DNA of 64,000 bases from Euzebya sp051004735 (GTDB taxonomy: Bacteria > Actinomycetota > Nitriliruptoria > Euzebyales > Euzebyaceae): contig JBPCKA010000021.1 of NCBI GenBank assembly GCA_051004735.1, positions 21,086-85,085 on the forward strand, written 5' to 3'. How positions within the stretch are numbered: the stretch's first letter is position 1; every line of letters begins with the position of its first letter. The notes under the pieces are model-generated. The model did no database searches. It worked only from the letters and a program-made list of their open reading frames with translations, and was not told the DNA's origin. Made by a program: the position numbers and the translations under genes. This document shows positions 1-7,561 of the stretch, piece after piece.

Positions 1-1
1 C

Positions 2-376
2 GGCCTGCTGGGCATGGTGCTGGCCGGGCTGATGATCCGCTGGATACTGGTCGGGGTGGCACTGGCCCCCTGGGGGATCCTCGGCATCGTGGTCACCATG
101 CGCGGTATGGGCGGGGACGGCGCCCCCACGTCGGCGCCCTATCTGGCACTTGTGGCATGCGGCGCCTATGTGCTGCTGGGCGGACTGTCACTGCGTCTGG
201 CCAGCAACGGCCCGACGCGCACGGCTGACCGCGTGGCAAATGGCGGTTCGGAGCCTTCGCGCTATACCGTCGAGGCGGTACGCCGCGACGACGGCGACGG
301 CGATGACGAATGGGATCTGGCGGTTGCAGAGCCCGACGCCGGAGCAGACCCCACCACAGCAGAGGATGACCGGTGA
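2..376 (+). CDS. Small membrane protein, 5' end outside the window
   Basis: The frame is open to the left edge, so this is the C-terminal part of a longer protein. It shows two hydrophobic segments (around WILVGVALAPWGILGIVV and YLALVACGAYVLLGGLSL), followed by a charged, Asp-rich cytoplasmic-looking tail. It ends in a 4-base overlap with the phosphatase gene, so the two are probably co-transcribed. Actinobacterial trp operons often carry a small Trp-associated membrane protein upstream of trpC, and position makes that a reasonable guess, but I see no diagnostic motif. An internal ATG at 14 is probably not the true start, because the upstream residues continue the first hydrophobic segment. 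Confidence 0.6.
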   Translation, partial: GLLGMVLAGLMIRWILVGVALAPWGILGIVVTMRGMGGDGAPTSAPYLALVACGAYVLLGGLSLRLASNGPTRTADRVANGGSEPSRYTVEAVRRDDGDGDDEWDLAVAEPDAGADPTTAEDDR

Positions 377-1350
377 CCCGTCTGGCAGCGTTGGACCTGG
401 GGTCCAACTCCTTCCACCTCCTGGTGGCCGACACCCGCCCGCGGGGTCGCATCAAGCGCGTGACGACACGAAAGCTGACCATCCGGTTGGGCGAACCCGT
501 CGCGCGCACCGGAAAGTTGGGCAAGGAGGCCTATCAACGCGCCGTCGACGCCTTCGCCGACCTGATGGCCACCGCGGATGACGAAGGAGTCGACCAGGTT
601 GTGGCCGTAGCGACTGAGGCCCTTCGCGTAGCCGAGGACGGTGAGGAGTTCCGCGCGCAGATGACCGCGGACCACGGGGTGCTGGTCCAACTCCTCACCG
701 GTCTTGACGAGGCCGCACTCAGTCTGAAGGGGACGGCCTCGGCGCTGAACCTGCCACCGGAGGAGGAGGTGCTCGGGCTGGACCTCGGAGGAGGTTCGTT
801 CGAGATCGCGCTGGGGGGAACCGGCGGGCTGGTGACGGGGGTGTCGTTGCCGCTGGGGGGTGCCAAGTTGATCGACCGGATCTCCGATCCGCCCCGACTG
901 GCCGAACAGGCGGCCCTGCACCGACACGCGATGGAACTGTTGCAACCCGCCGCCGAGCAGATCCTTCAGCGGCGCAGCAACCCGGGGGAGCCGTTGACTG
1001 CCATCGGCACCGCTGGCACGATCCGGGACCTGGCCCGTCTGGGGCTGGCGTTGGCCGCCGGTGGGTCTGCCCCGACGAAAATACGTGGGATGATGGTCAG
1101 CCGGGAGCAGTTCGAGTTGGCCTACTCGCGTTTGTGCTCAGTTGACGTGCACGACCGTATGGACCTTCCCGGCGTGTCGTCCAAACGGGCGGACTTGCTC
1201 CCGGGCGCGGGAGTGGCCGTGTTGGCCACGATGGAGGCTTTCGATCTGCCCGCCATCACCTTGTGCGACTGGGGACTACGTGAAGGGGTGTTGCTGGACG
1301 TGGCTGCGGGCTGTCACATCGTTGAGGCCGACAAGGTCATGAGCCGATGA
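373..1350 (+). CDS. Ppx/GppA family exopolyphosphatase / pppGpp phosphatase
   Basis: This 325-residue protein has the ASKHA-fold phosphate-binding signatures of the Ppx/GppA family: LDLGSNSFHLLVAD at residues 7-20 and GLDLGGGSFEIAL near residue 135. The family hydrolyses inorganic polyphosphate or the pentaphosphate alarmone pppGpp. The length matches the short, single-module actinobacterial forms, which lack the C-terminal HD domain of E. coli Ppx. The GTG start overlaps the preceding stop (GTGA), and the stop overlaps trpC (ATGA), so translation is probably coupled into the trp genes. Which substrate is used cannot be read from the sequence. Confidence 0.88.
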   Translation: MTRLAALDLGSNSFHLLVADTRPRGRIKRVTTRKLTIRLGEPVARTGKLGKEAYQRAVDAFADLMATADDEGVDQVVAVATEALRVAEDGEEFRAQMTADHGVLVQLLTGLDEAALSLKGTASALNLPPEEEVLGLDLGGGSFEIALGGTGGLVTGVSLPLGGAKLIDRISDPPRLAEQAALHRHAMELLQPAAEQILQRRSNPGEPLTAIGTAGTIRDLARLGLALAAGGSAPTKIRGMMVSREQFELAYSRLCSVDVHDRMDLPGVSSKRADLLPGAGVAVLATMEAFDLPAITLCDWGLREGVLLDVAAGCHIVEADKVMSR

Positions 1351-2174
1351 GCTCCGGCTTCCTGGAGCAGGTCTGTCGCGAGGCCCGGCAGCGTGTCGTT
1401 GAGGATCGGACCCGAGAGAGTGAGCAGACATTGCTGCGGCGCGCGCAGCAGACGCCGGACCCTCCCTCATTTGCGGCTGCGCTGGCCAAGTCGGGCGTGG
1501 CGGTCATCACCGAGATCAAGCGGGCCAGTCCTTCCCGTGGACACATGAGCGACATCGCCGATCCCGTGGCACTGGCCCATGACTATGTGGCGGGTGGTGC
1601 GGCGGCTATCAGCGTGTTGACCGAACCAGCCCACTTCCTGGGGTCACTGGCCGACCTGTCAGCGGTCGCCGCCGCCGTCAGCGTGCCGGTCCTGCGCAAG
1701 GACTTCATCGTTGAGGATTACCAGGTGTGGCAATCACGGGCTGCCGGCGCCGCCGCTGTCCTACTGATCGTGGCGGGGCTCGAGGACACCGCGCTGACCC
1801 GCCTTATCACCACCACGACACAGGCGGGTCTGGACTGCCTGATCGAAACCCACTCCGCTGCCGAGATCGCTCGTGCGGTCCGCGCACATGAGCAGGCGGA
1901 GAGGGAATGTAGGCTGATTCTGGGCGTGAACGCGCGCGACCTGGTCACCCTGGAGGTAGATCGGGAACATATCTCCCGCGTGCGCGCGGAAGCGGACCTT
2001 CCTTCTGGCGCCATCCTGGTGGCGGAAAGCGGAATCCGTGGGCCCGCAGACGTCCGGTCCTATGCCGCGGTGGGGGCTGACGCCGTCTTGGTCGGCGAGC
2101 ACGTCTCCACGGCGGCGGATTCCCGGGCTGCGGTGGCGGCGTTGGTTGCTGTGGCAGCCACAGCCTCCCCGTAG
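1347..2174 (+). CDS. trpC: Indole-3-glycerol phosphate synthase
   Basis: TrpC (275 aa) cyclises CdRP to indole-3-glycerol phosphate in tryptophan synthesis. The (beta/alpha)8 barrel motifs are clear: ITEIKRASPSRG with the catalytic lysine near residue 54, VLRKDFIVEDYQV in the middle, GVNARDL, and AESGIRGPADV in the C-terminal phosphate-binding region. The ATG overlaps the end of the phosphatase gene by 4 bases. trpB follows after 38 bases. Only the trpC-trpB-trpA part of the pathway is in view, so trpE, trpG, trpD and trpF must lie elsewhere, possibly to the left of the window. Confidence 0.95.
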   Translation: MSSGFLEQVCREARQRVVEDRTRESEQTLLRRAQQTPDPPSFAAALAKSGVAVITEIKRASPSRGHMSDIADPVALAHDYVAGGAAAISVLTEPAHFLGSLADLSAVAAAVSVPVLRKDFIVEDYQVWQSRAAGAAAVLLIVAGLEDTALTRLITTTTQAGLDCLIETHSAAEIARAVRAHEQAERECRLILGVNARDLVTLEVDREHISRVRAEADLPSGAILVAESGIRGPADVRSYAAVGADAVLVGEHVSTAADSRAAVAALVAVAATASP

Positions 2175-2212
2175 CCTGGCCAGCCACGCGATCTGTCAGG
2201 AGACCCCAACCG

Positions 2213-3445
2213 ATGACGAGCCTGCACACCCGTAACGAGCCACAGTTCGGGCGATTTGGCGGTCAGTATGTCCCCGAAGCCCTGATGGGTGCCCTGGATG
2301 AGTTGGAGACACACTTCCAGCAGGCCATGGCAGACCAGGACTTCCTGGACCGGATGGAGCACCTGCGCGCCACCTATGGGGGCAGGCCCACGTCGCTGTA
2401 CCGGGCCGACAGGCTGACCGAGCATGCCGGTGGTGCCACCATCTACCTCAAACGTGAGGATCTGGCCCACACCGGCAGCCACAAGCTGTGCAATGTCTTG
2501 GGCCAGGGACTGTTGGCGCAGCGCATGGGCAAGCCGCGCCTGATCGCCGAGACAGGGGCCGGACAACACGGAGTTGCCACCGCGACCATCGCCGCGCTGC
2601 TCGGCATGGAGTGTGTGGTTTACATGGGGGAGGAGGACTGCCGCCGCCAACGCCTCAACGTGGTGCGGATGCGGTTGATGGGTGCCGACGTCATCCCGGT
2701 CACCTCCGGGACCAGAACGCTGAAGGACGCGATCAACGAGGCGATGAGGGACTGGGTGACCAACGTCGAGACGACCCACTACCTGATCGGGTCCGTCATG
2801 GGCCCCCATCCCTTTCCGACGATGGTGCGCGATTTCGTCAAGGTCATCGGCCAGGAGATCAAACAGCAGCTGGACCAGGTGGAGGGACGCCTGCCTGATG
2901 CGGTGGTCGCCTGTGTCGGCGGTGGGTCCAACGCCATGGGGGCGTTCTATGAATTCATCGAGAACAAAGATGTCCGCCTGGTCGGTGTCGAGGCTGCCGG
3001 GGCGGGGTTGAGCAGCGGACGGCATTCGGCCACGATCACCGGTGGTAGCGAGGGGATTCTGCACGGGGCACGAACCATCGTGCTGCAGGACGAGTATGGC
3101 CAGGTGATCCCGACCCATTCGGTCTCTGCCGGCCTGGACTATCCGGGGGTCGGCGCCGAGCACGCCTGGTTGGCCGACACCGGCCGTGCGCAGTACCTGG
3201 CCGCCACCGATGTAGAGGCGCTGGATGGCTTCAAGCTCATGTGCGAATTGGAGGGCATCATCCCCGCGCTTGAACCCTCGCACGCGGTGGTCCCGGCGCT
3301 GCGACTTGCCCGCGACATCGGTCCGGGAGGGATCGTCGTGATCAACCTCTCGGGACGAGGTGACAAGGACGTCGATGAGGTCGCCAAGGTGCTTGAGATG
3401 ACCGCCGTCGGTATCACCGACGCTGCGGCTGAGGAGCAGGCGTGA
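2213..3445 (+). CDS. trpB: Tryptophan synthase beta chain
   Basis: TrpB (410 aa) condenses indole with serine using PLP. The PLP-lysine motif is present as HTGSHKLCN (residues 87-95), within a recognisable TrpB context (KREDLAHTGSHK, then AETGAGQHGVATA). The phosphate-binding loop CVGGGSNAMG is near residue 233. The usual HK-I-N-N following the lysine reads HK-L-C-N here, so the first of the two Asn is replaced by Cys, a mild departure from the forms I know. An AGGAG sequence lies upstream of the ATG. The stop overlaps trpA (GTGA), as expected for subunits of one alpha2-beta2 complex. Confidence 0.95.
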   Translation: MTSLHTRNEPQFGRFGGQYVPEALMGALDELETHFQQAMADQDFLDRMEHLRATYGGRPTSLYRADRLTEHAGGATIYLKREDLAHTGSHKLCNVLGQGLLAQRMGKPRLIAETGAGQHGVATATIAALLGMECVVYMGEEDCRRQRLNVVRMRLMGADVIPVTSGTRTLKDAINEAMRDWVTNVETTHYLIGSVMGPHPFPTMVRDFVKVIGQEIKQQLDQVEGRLPDAVVACVGGGSNAMGAFYEFIENKDVRLVGVEAAGAGLSSGRHSATITGGSEGILHGARTIVLQDEYGQVIPTHSVSAGLDYPGVGAEHAWLADTGRAQYLAATDVEALDGFKLMCELEGIIPALEPSHAVVPALRLARDIGPGGIVVINLSGRGDKDVDEVAKVLEMTAVGITDAAAEEQA

Positions 3446-4251
3446 GCGTCCTCGAGAGCATCCGTTCTGCGACGTCACAGGGACGCGCAGCGCTGATCAT
3501 CTACCTGCCTGCGGGCTTTCCCGACATGGAAACCTCGCAGGAGTGCCTCGAGGCAGCCGCCGAGGGGGGCGCGGATCTGATCGAAGTGGGCTTCCCCTAC
3601 TCCGATCCCTTGATGGACGGGCCGGTGATCCAGGCCGCCAATCAGGTGGCGCTTGATAGTGGCTACACGCCCTTCGACGACATACAGATGTGCGCCCGAC
3701 TGACCGCCAACGTCGATGTGCCTGTCGTGGTGATGACCTATTACAACATCGCCTGGCACTACGGCGGAGTGGACCAGTTGGCACACTTCGCGACCGACTG
3801 TAAGGACGCGGGCCTGGTCGGCGCGATCCTGCCGGATCTGCCAACAGCCGAAGGGGGGCCGTGGCGCCAGATCGCCGCCGATGCAGGACTGCAGACCATC
3901 TTCCTGGCCTCACCCACCTCCACCGAGGAGGGCATCAGGGCAGTGGCGGAGTCTTCGACGGGCTTCGTCTATGCCACCTCGACCATGGGGGTCACCGGCG
4001 TCAGGCAGTCATTGTCACAGCGGGCCGAACCACTGGTGAAGCGGATCCGCCAGGCGACCGACAAGCCCGTCTGCGTGGGCATAGGGGTGTCCACCCCGGA
4101 TCATGCCCGCGAGGTGGCAGGGTTCGCCGACGGGGTCATCGTCGGGTCGGCGGCGGTCGAGGCGGCCCGCGATGGGGGACCGAAGGGCGTCAGGCAACTG
4201 GTGAAAAGCCTGGCCGAGGGCGTTCTCAGGGCATCCTCCGCCGCCGGTTAG
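3442..4251 (+). CDS. trpA: Tryptophan synthase alpha chain
   Basis: TrpA (269 aa) cleaves indole-3-glycerol phosphate to indole, which is channelled to TrpB. The catalytic Glu and Asp are visible in IEVGFPYSDPLMDGPVIQ (near residues 48-65). The phosphate-binding GIGVSTPDHA and ADGVIVGSA segments are near residues 212-235. It starts with GTG overlapping the trpB stop. As I recall, lgt often follows trpA in actinobacteria. Here an inverted repeat and a convergent gene follow, and lgt is found 12 kb away. Confidence 0.95.
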   Translation: MSVLESIRSATSQGRAALIIYLPAGFPDMETSQECLEAAAEGGADLIEVGFPYSDPLMDGPVIQAANQVALDSGYTPFDDIQMCARLTANVDVPVVVMTYYNIAWHYGGVDQLAHFATDCKDAGLVGAILPDLPTAEGGPWRQIAADAGLQTIFLASPTSTEEGIRAVAESSTGFVYATSTMGVTGVRQSLSQRAEPLVKRIRQATDKPVCVGIGVSTPDHAREVAGFADGVIVGSAAVEAARDGGPKGVRQLVKSLAEGVLRASSAAG

Positions 4252-4296
4252 TTAGAGGCGTGGGTGCCCTGGTTTTGGGGCGTCCGACCACAGGAA

Positions 4297-4335
4297 ACCC
4301 GGGCACCGTCAGCGGGGAAGCGTGGGTGCCCGGGT
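4297..4335. terminator. Bidirectional terminator hairpin between trpA and the convergent epimerase-like gene
   Basis: ACCCGGGCACC (4297-4307) is the exact reverse complement of GGTGCCCGGGT (4325-4335), an 11-bp stem with a 17-base loop. It sits at the meeting point of two convergent genes and includes the last codons of the reverse gene. A partial second copy of the right arm (GCGTGGGTGCCC) occurs at about 4258-4269, giving an imperfect direct repeat. There is no strong T-run. Confidence 0.6.
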
Positions 4336-5226
4336 TCTTGGGCGCAGGACCTGCCGCAACGCGTCCGGCAGGTCCGGAAAGGCGAACTGGTAGCCCTGGG
4401 CCATGGCGGCGACCGGTTCCACCCGTTGGGAGTTGAACAGCAACGCGTCAGCCAACTCGCCCAGCAGCAGCCTGGGGGCGAAGGCCGGCACCGGCAGCAG
4501 GGCCGGTCGCCCCAGTGCCCGTGCGAGGTGCCGGGTGAACTCGGCGTTGGTGACGGGTTCGGGGGCGGTCACGTTGTAGGGCCCCTCCGCCTCCTCACTC
4601 AGAAGTGCCCACTGGATCAGCCCGACGACGTCGTCGATGCTGACCCACGACCACCATTGGTCTCCCTTGCCGAAGCGTCCACCCAGGCCCAGTTTGAACA
4701 GTGGCAGAAGTTTCTGCAGGGCGCCTCCGTTGGGGTCCAGGACAATTCCCGCCCGTGGATGCACCACACGGACGCCTGCCTGACGGGCAGGATCCGCCGC
4801 CGCCTCCCAGGCTTGAACGACGTGGGCAAGAAAATCCTCTCCGGGGTCAGACTTCTCGCTGAGGATCTCGTCACCACGATCCCCGTACAGCCCGATGGCG
4901 CTCATACTGATCAGTACCGTTGGGCCCTTGTCGGCCTTTGCCATTGCGGTTGCGATCGTGGTGGTGCCCTGGACCCGACTCTGCAGGATCCGTCGCTTCT
5001 GCGCCTGGGTCCAGCGGCCTCCACCGATGGGTTCGCCCGCCAGATGGACAATCGCCTGGATTCCCCGCAGGGCCGCAGGGTCCAACGGTCCCTCGGTGCG
5101 CCACAGGATGTCAGAACCGATCGGGTCGTGGCGGACCAGCGAGATCACCTGATGGCCGGCAGCGGCAAGGTCTGCGACAAGTCGTTGGCCGATGAGTCCG
5201 GTGGATCCGCTGATGGCGATCTTCAT
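4309..5226 (-). CDS. TIGR01777-type NAD(P)-dependent epimerase-like protein
   Basis: This is an extended short-chain dehydrogenase fold. The Rossmann motif STGLIGQRL is at the N-terminus, and VHLAGEPIGGGRWTQAQKRRI is characteristic of the YfcH/TIGR01777 family. ISMSAIGLYGDRG carries the Ser and Tyr of the active site. The C-terminal segment (near PALLPVPAFAPRLLLGELADALL) fits the small DUF1731 domain found in this family. I chose the ATG giving MKIAISGSTG (305 aa), because the frame upstream adds residues with no family counterpart. The physiological substrate of the family is not known. Confidence 0.85.
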   Translation of the reverse strand: MKIAISGSTGLIGQRLVADLAAAGHQVISLVRHDPIGSDILWRTEGPLDPAALRGIQAIVHLAGEPIGGGRWTQAQKRRILQSRVQGTTTIATAMAKADKGPTVLISMSAIGLYGDRGDEILSEKSDPGEDFLAHVVQAWEAAADPARQAGVRVVHPRAGIVLDPNGGALQKLLPLFKLGLGGRFGKGDQWWSWVSIDDVVGLIQWALLSEEAEGPYNVTAPEPVTNAEFTRHLARALGRPALLPVPAFAPRLLLGELADALLFNSQRVEPVAAMAQGYQFAFPDLPDALRQVLRPRTRAPTLPR

Positions 5227-5325
5227 GCAGGAGTCTTTCCGTGGGGGCTTGAGGCGTTCATACCCCCTGATACCGGTGCTCATGCCGCACCCCGACTGGT
5301 CGCGCTACGCTGTGGCACCCGCTAC

Positions 5326-5399
5326 GCCCCTGTAGTCCAACTGGTAGAGACACACGACTCAAACTCGTGCCAGTGTGGGTTCGAATCCCACCGGGGGTA
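5326..5399 (+). tRNA. tRNA-Leu(CAA), compact with a short variable loop
   Basis: A complete cloverleaf can be drawn. The acceptor is GCCCCTG (5326-5332) with CGGGGGT (5392-5398), including two G-U pairs. The D-stem is GTC/GAC with an 11-base loop. The anticodon stem is CACGA/TCGTG, with loop CTCAAAC giving anticodon CAA at 5360-5362. The T-stem is GTGGG/CCCAC with loop TTCGAAT. The discriminator base is A, as for leucine tRNAs, and CCA is not encoded. The variable loop is only 5 bases (CCAGT), whereas bacterial leucine tRNAs normally have a long variable arm. Decoding of UUG is inferred from the anticodon only. Confidence 0.85.
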
Positions 5400-5460
5400 C
5401 GGTCCGCCCAACACGATCCGCCCACCCGTGGCGATTGCCATCGACTCAGAGGATGGTCAG

Positions 5461-5751
5461 GTGTTCGCCAACCCCGCCGATCGCGCACGTAGGCGGCTCA
5501 GCGCGTTGTCGCCTCAGATTGCGGAGTTGCGCCAGCGACTGCTGGTCTTGGACGAACAGATCACGTTTTTGAGCCAAGTCGCCGCTGACGCCCAGACCGA
5601 CGCCGTGGTCACGGAGAATCCGTCAGTCACCCGTGAGCACCAGGGTGCGCTACGCGATGTGGCCCGGGCCCGCCGCGAACGTGACGAAGTGGCGAAAGCC
5701 GTTGCTGACCACCTGGCCGAGCAGGACCGACTACTGGACAGCCTTCTGTAG
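5461..5751 (+). CDS. Small coiled-coil protein
   Basis: This 96-residue protein has no domain I recognise. It is almost entirely charged heptad-like helix (ALSPQIAELRQRLLVLDEQI, later HQGALRDVARARRERDEVAK), consistent with a coiled coil. The GTG at 5461 is preceded at a suitable distance by GAGGATGG. A further in-frame GTG at 5428 lacks a ribosome-binding site. It lies between the tRNA and pdtaR, with a 61-base gap to the regulator. No function can be assigned. Confidence 0.65.
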   Translation: MFANPADRARRRLSALSPQIAELRQRLLVLDEQITFLSQVAADAQTDAVVTENPSVTREHQGALRDVARARRERDEVAKAVADHLAEQDRLLDSLL

Positions 5752-5812
5752 CGAGAGTCGTCCGGATAGATTGAGGCCCGACACCCGCCACCCCACGAAA
5801 GACCCCCTCCGC

Positions 5813-6406
5813 ATGACTGATCCGACAGCCGCACCCATCCGGGTACTGATCGCCGAGGACGAGGCGCTGATCAGACTGGACCTGAAAGAAATGCTGCTGG
5901 AGGAGGGATTTGAGGTCGTCGCAGAGGTCAGCGATGGGGCCACTGCCGTTCGGATGGCCCGGGAACTACGGCCGGACCTCAGCATCCTGGATCTCAAGAT
6001 GCCAGTCATGGACGGCATTCAGGCAGCGGAGCAGATCACCACCGAGCGACTGTCGGCCGTGCTGATCCTGACAGCCTTCAGCCAGCGTGACCTGATTGAG
6101 AAGGCACGCAGAGCCGGTGCCATGGCCTATCTCGTCAAACCCTTCCAGAAGCACGACCTGTTGCCGGCGATAGAGATCGCGGCAGGCCGCTTCAAGGACA
6201 TGCAGGGTTTGGAGGCCGAGGTCGGTACGCTCAATGATCGTCTGGAGGCGCGCAAGTTCGTCGAACGGGCGAAGGGTCTGCTCATGGAGAACCAGGACAT
6301 GACCGAACCACAGGCGTTTCGCTGGCTGCAGAAGGCCGCCATGGAGCAACGCGTGACGATGAAGAACATCGCTGAGCAGGTGATCGAGGAGCACGGGGCG
6401 AAGTAG
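5813..6406 (+). CDS. pdtaR: Response regulator with ANTAR RNA-binding output domain
   Basis: The receiver domain (residues about 10-125) carries the acidic pair ED near residue 15, the phospho-acceptor Asp60 in LSILDLKMPVMDG, a Thr in LTAF, and the conserved Lys in VKPF. The C-terminal ANTAR domain reads LEARKFVERAKGLLMENQDMTEPQAFRWLQKAA. ANTAR proteins bind paired hairpins in nascent RNA and prevent termination. The mycobacterial orthologue PdtaR partners with the kinase PdtaS, which is not in this window. The ATG at 5813 gives a 197-aa protein and follows the coiled-coil gene by 61 bases. Confidence 0.93.
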   Translation: MTDPTAAPIRVLIAEDEALIRLDLKEMLLEEGFEVVAEVSDGATAVRMARELRPDLSILDLKMPVMDGIQAAEQITTERLSAVLILTAFSQRDLIEKARRAGAMAYLVKPFQKHDLLPAIEIAAGRFKDMQGLEAEVGTLNDRLEARKFVERAKGLLMENQDMTEPQAFRWLQKAAMEQRVTMKNIAEQVIEEHGAK

Positions 6407-6438
6407 CCCGATCAAGGGTGGTTCACCTGCCCAGGCCC

Positions 6439-6467
6439 TTCAACCCTGCCTATTACTACGGTAGTAT
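6439..6467 (+). promoter_or_regulatory. Candidate promoter overlapping a TACTAC/GTAGTA dyad
   Basis: TTCAAC (6439-6444) and TAGTAT (6462-6467) form a plausible sigma-A-type -35/-10 pair with a 17-base spacer. A perfect 6-bp dyad, TACTAC-G-GTAGTA (6454-6466), overlaps the -10 region and could be an operator. The start codon of the binding-protein gene is 33 bases further on. Confidence 0.4.
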
Positions 6468-6500
6468 CTCCCAACCCCCCCTCAATGTGAAGGATTGATC

Positions 6501-7418
6501 GTGAAGCTCAACCGATTCCGCTGGCTGATCGCCACCGTGGCCGTACTGGCTCTCGGCGCCACCGCGTGTGCCTCCGACGACACCACGGCTACGGACGACG
6601 AATCCATCGCCGACACCGCATCTGCCGTGGGCGACACAATCGATGAAGCTGCCGCAGGCGCTGATGACGCCATGTCCGAGGCTGAGGACGCCGCCACCTC
6701 CGCGGCCGACTCCGGCGACCTCGGACTGGCCACCGATGGCACCCTGTTGGTCGGCTCCGACATCGCCTTTGAGCCGTTTGAGTCGATTGTCGACGGCGAA
6801 CCCGTCGGCTTTGACATCGACCTCATGAACGAGATCGCCGGCCGCATCGGTGTCGAGGTCGAGTACCAGAACACCCCCTTCGACACCATCTTCACCCAGT
6901 TGGCCGGCGGCGCTTTCGACGCCATCATCTCGGCTATCACCATCACCGACGAGAGGGACGAGACCATCGACTTCTCCGACCCCTACTTTGCGGCGAACCA
7001 GGGCTTGGCAGTCGCCGAGGGATCAGACATCGGTGGGGTGGGGGACATCACCGGGGACACGATCGTGGGAGTCCAGGCAGCCACCACCGGTGCGGACTAC
7101 GCCCTTGAGAACTTCGGTGACGCCACCGTCCAGGAGTTCCCCACATCGGTGGACGCCTTCAATGCACTGGCGTCTGGCCAGGTCGACGCGGTCTTCATCG
7201 ACCTTCCGGTCGTCGGGGGCCAGGTTGAGCAGGGCAATGCCGTGCTGGCCGAGGAGGTCAACACCGACGAGCTGTACGGCATCGGTGTGCAGGAGGGCAA
7301 CACTGCGCTGGCCACGGCCATCAACGGCGCGTTGGAAGAGATCATCTCCGACGGCACCTATGCCACCATCTATGGCGCATGGTTCGAGGGTGACGTCCCC
7401 TCGGAGTTCGCTTCCTAG
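6501..7418 (+). CDS. Polar amino-acid ABC transporter, substrate-binding lipoprotein
   Basis: This is a family 3 solute-binding protein (305 aa) that presents an amino acid to the permease encoded next. The N-terminal signal peptide ends in a lipobox (ATAC, Cys23), followed by an Asp/Ala/Glu-rich linker of about 45 residues. The folded domain starts near GTLLVGSDIAFEPFE, with VGFDIDLMNEIA and ISAITITDERDETIDFS typical of the family. The GTG at 6501 is preceded by AAGGA (6490-6494). The substrate is not readable from sequence; glutamine, glutamate or another polar amino acid is likely. Confidence 0.9.
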   Translation: MKLNRFRWLIATVAVLALGATACASDDTTATDDESIADTASAVGDTIDEAAAGADDAMSEAEDAATSAADSGDLGLATDGTLLVGSDIAFEPFESIVDGEPVGFDIDLMNEIAGRIGVEVEYQNTPFDTIFTQLAGGAFDAIISAITITDERDETIDFSDPYFAANQGLAVAEGSDIGGVGDITGDTIVGVQAATTGADYALENFGDATVQEFPTSVDAFNALASGQVDAVFIDLPVVGGQVEQGNAVLAEEVNTDELYGIGVQEGNTALATAINGALEEIISDGTYATIYGAWFEGDVPSEFAS

Positions 7419-7443
7419 CTGGGCGGCAGAACTCCGGATCCAC

Positions 7444-7477
7444 CCGACACCCCCGCTACCACAGGCGGGGGTGTCGG
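7444..7477 (+). terminator. Hairpin between binding-protein and permease genes
   Basis: CCGACACCCCCGC (7444-7456) pairs perfectly with GCGGGGGTGTCGG (7465-7477), a 13-bp stem with an 8-base loop. It follows the binding-protein stop by 25 bases and precedes the permease start by 84 bases. Placed inside an ABC operon, it may terminate part of the transcripts or protect the upstream mRNA. No T-run follows. Confidence 0.6.
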
Positions 7478-7561
7478 CGTTCCCACGCTTGTGGCCGTGC
7501 GGTTCCCGCCGGACGCGGTTTTGTGCAACCATCACAGTCCCTCCGATTTGATTGAGCACAT

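Noticed and set aside
2060..3478. 472-codon open frame on the reverse strand over trpB
   Set aside because: It is antisense to trpB, whose motifs are unambiguous; the translation is His/Asp/Gly-rich without domain features, as expected for a GC-rich shadow frame.
4258..4345. Direct repeat GCGTGGGTGCCC as a possible attachment site or insertion-sequence end
   Set aside because: The copies are short and imperfect, no transposase or integrase is nearby, and the second copy is part of a terminator stem.
4264..5427. Long open + frame leading into the small coiled-coil gene
   Set aside because: It runs antisense to the well-supported epimerase-like gene and straight through the tRNA, and its translation has no recognisable domain; only the part from 5461 is plausible.
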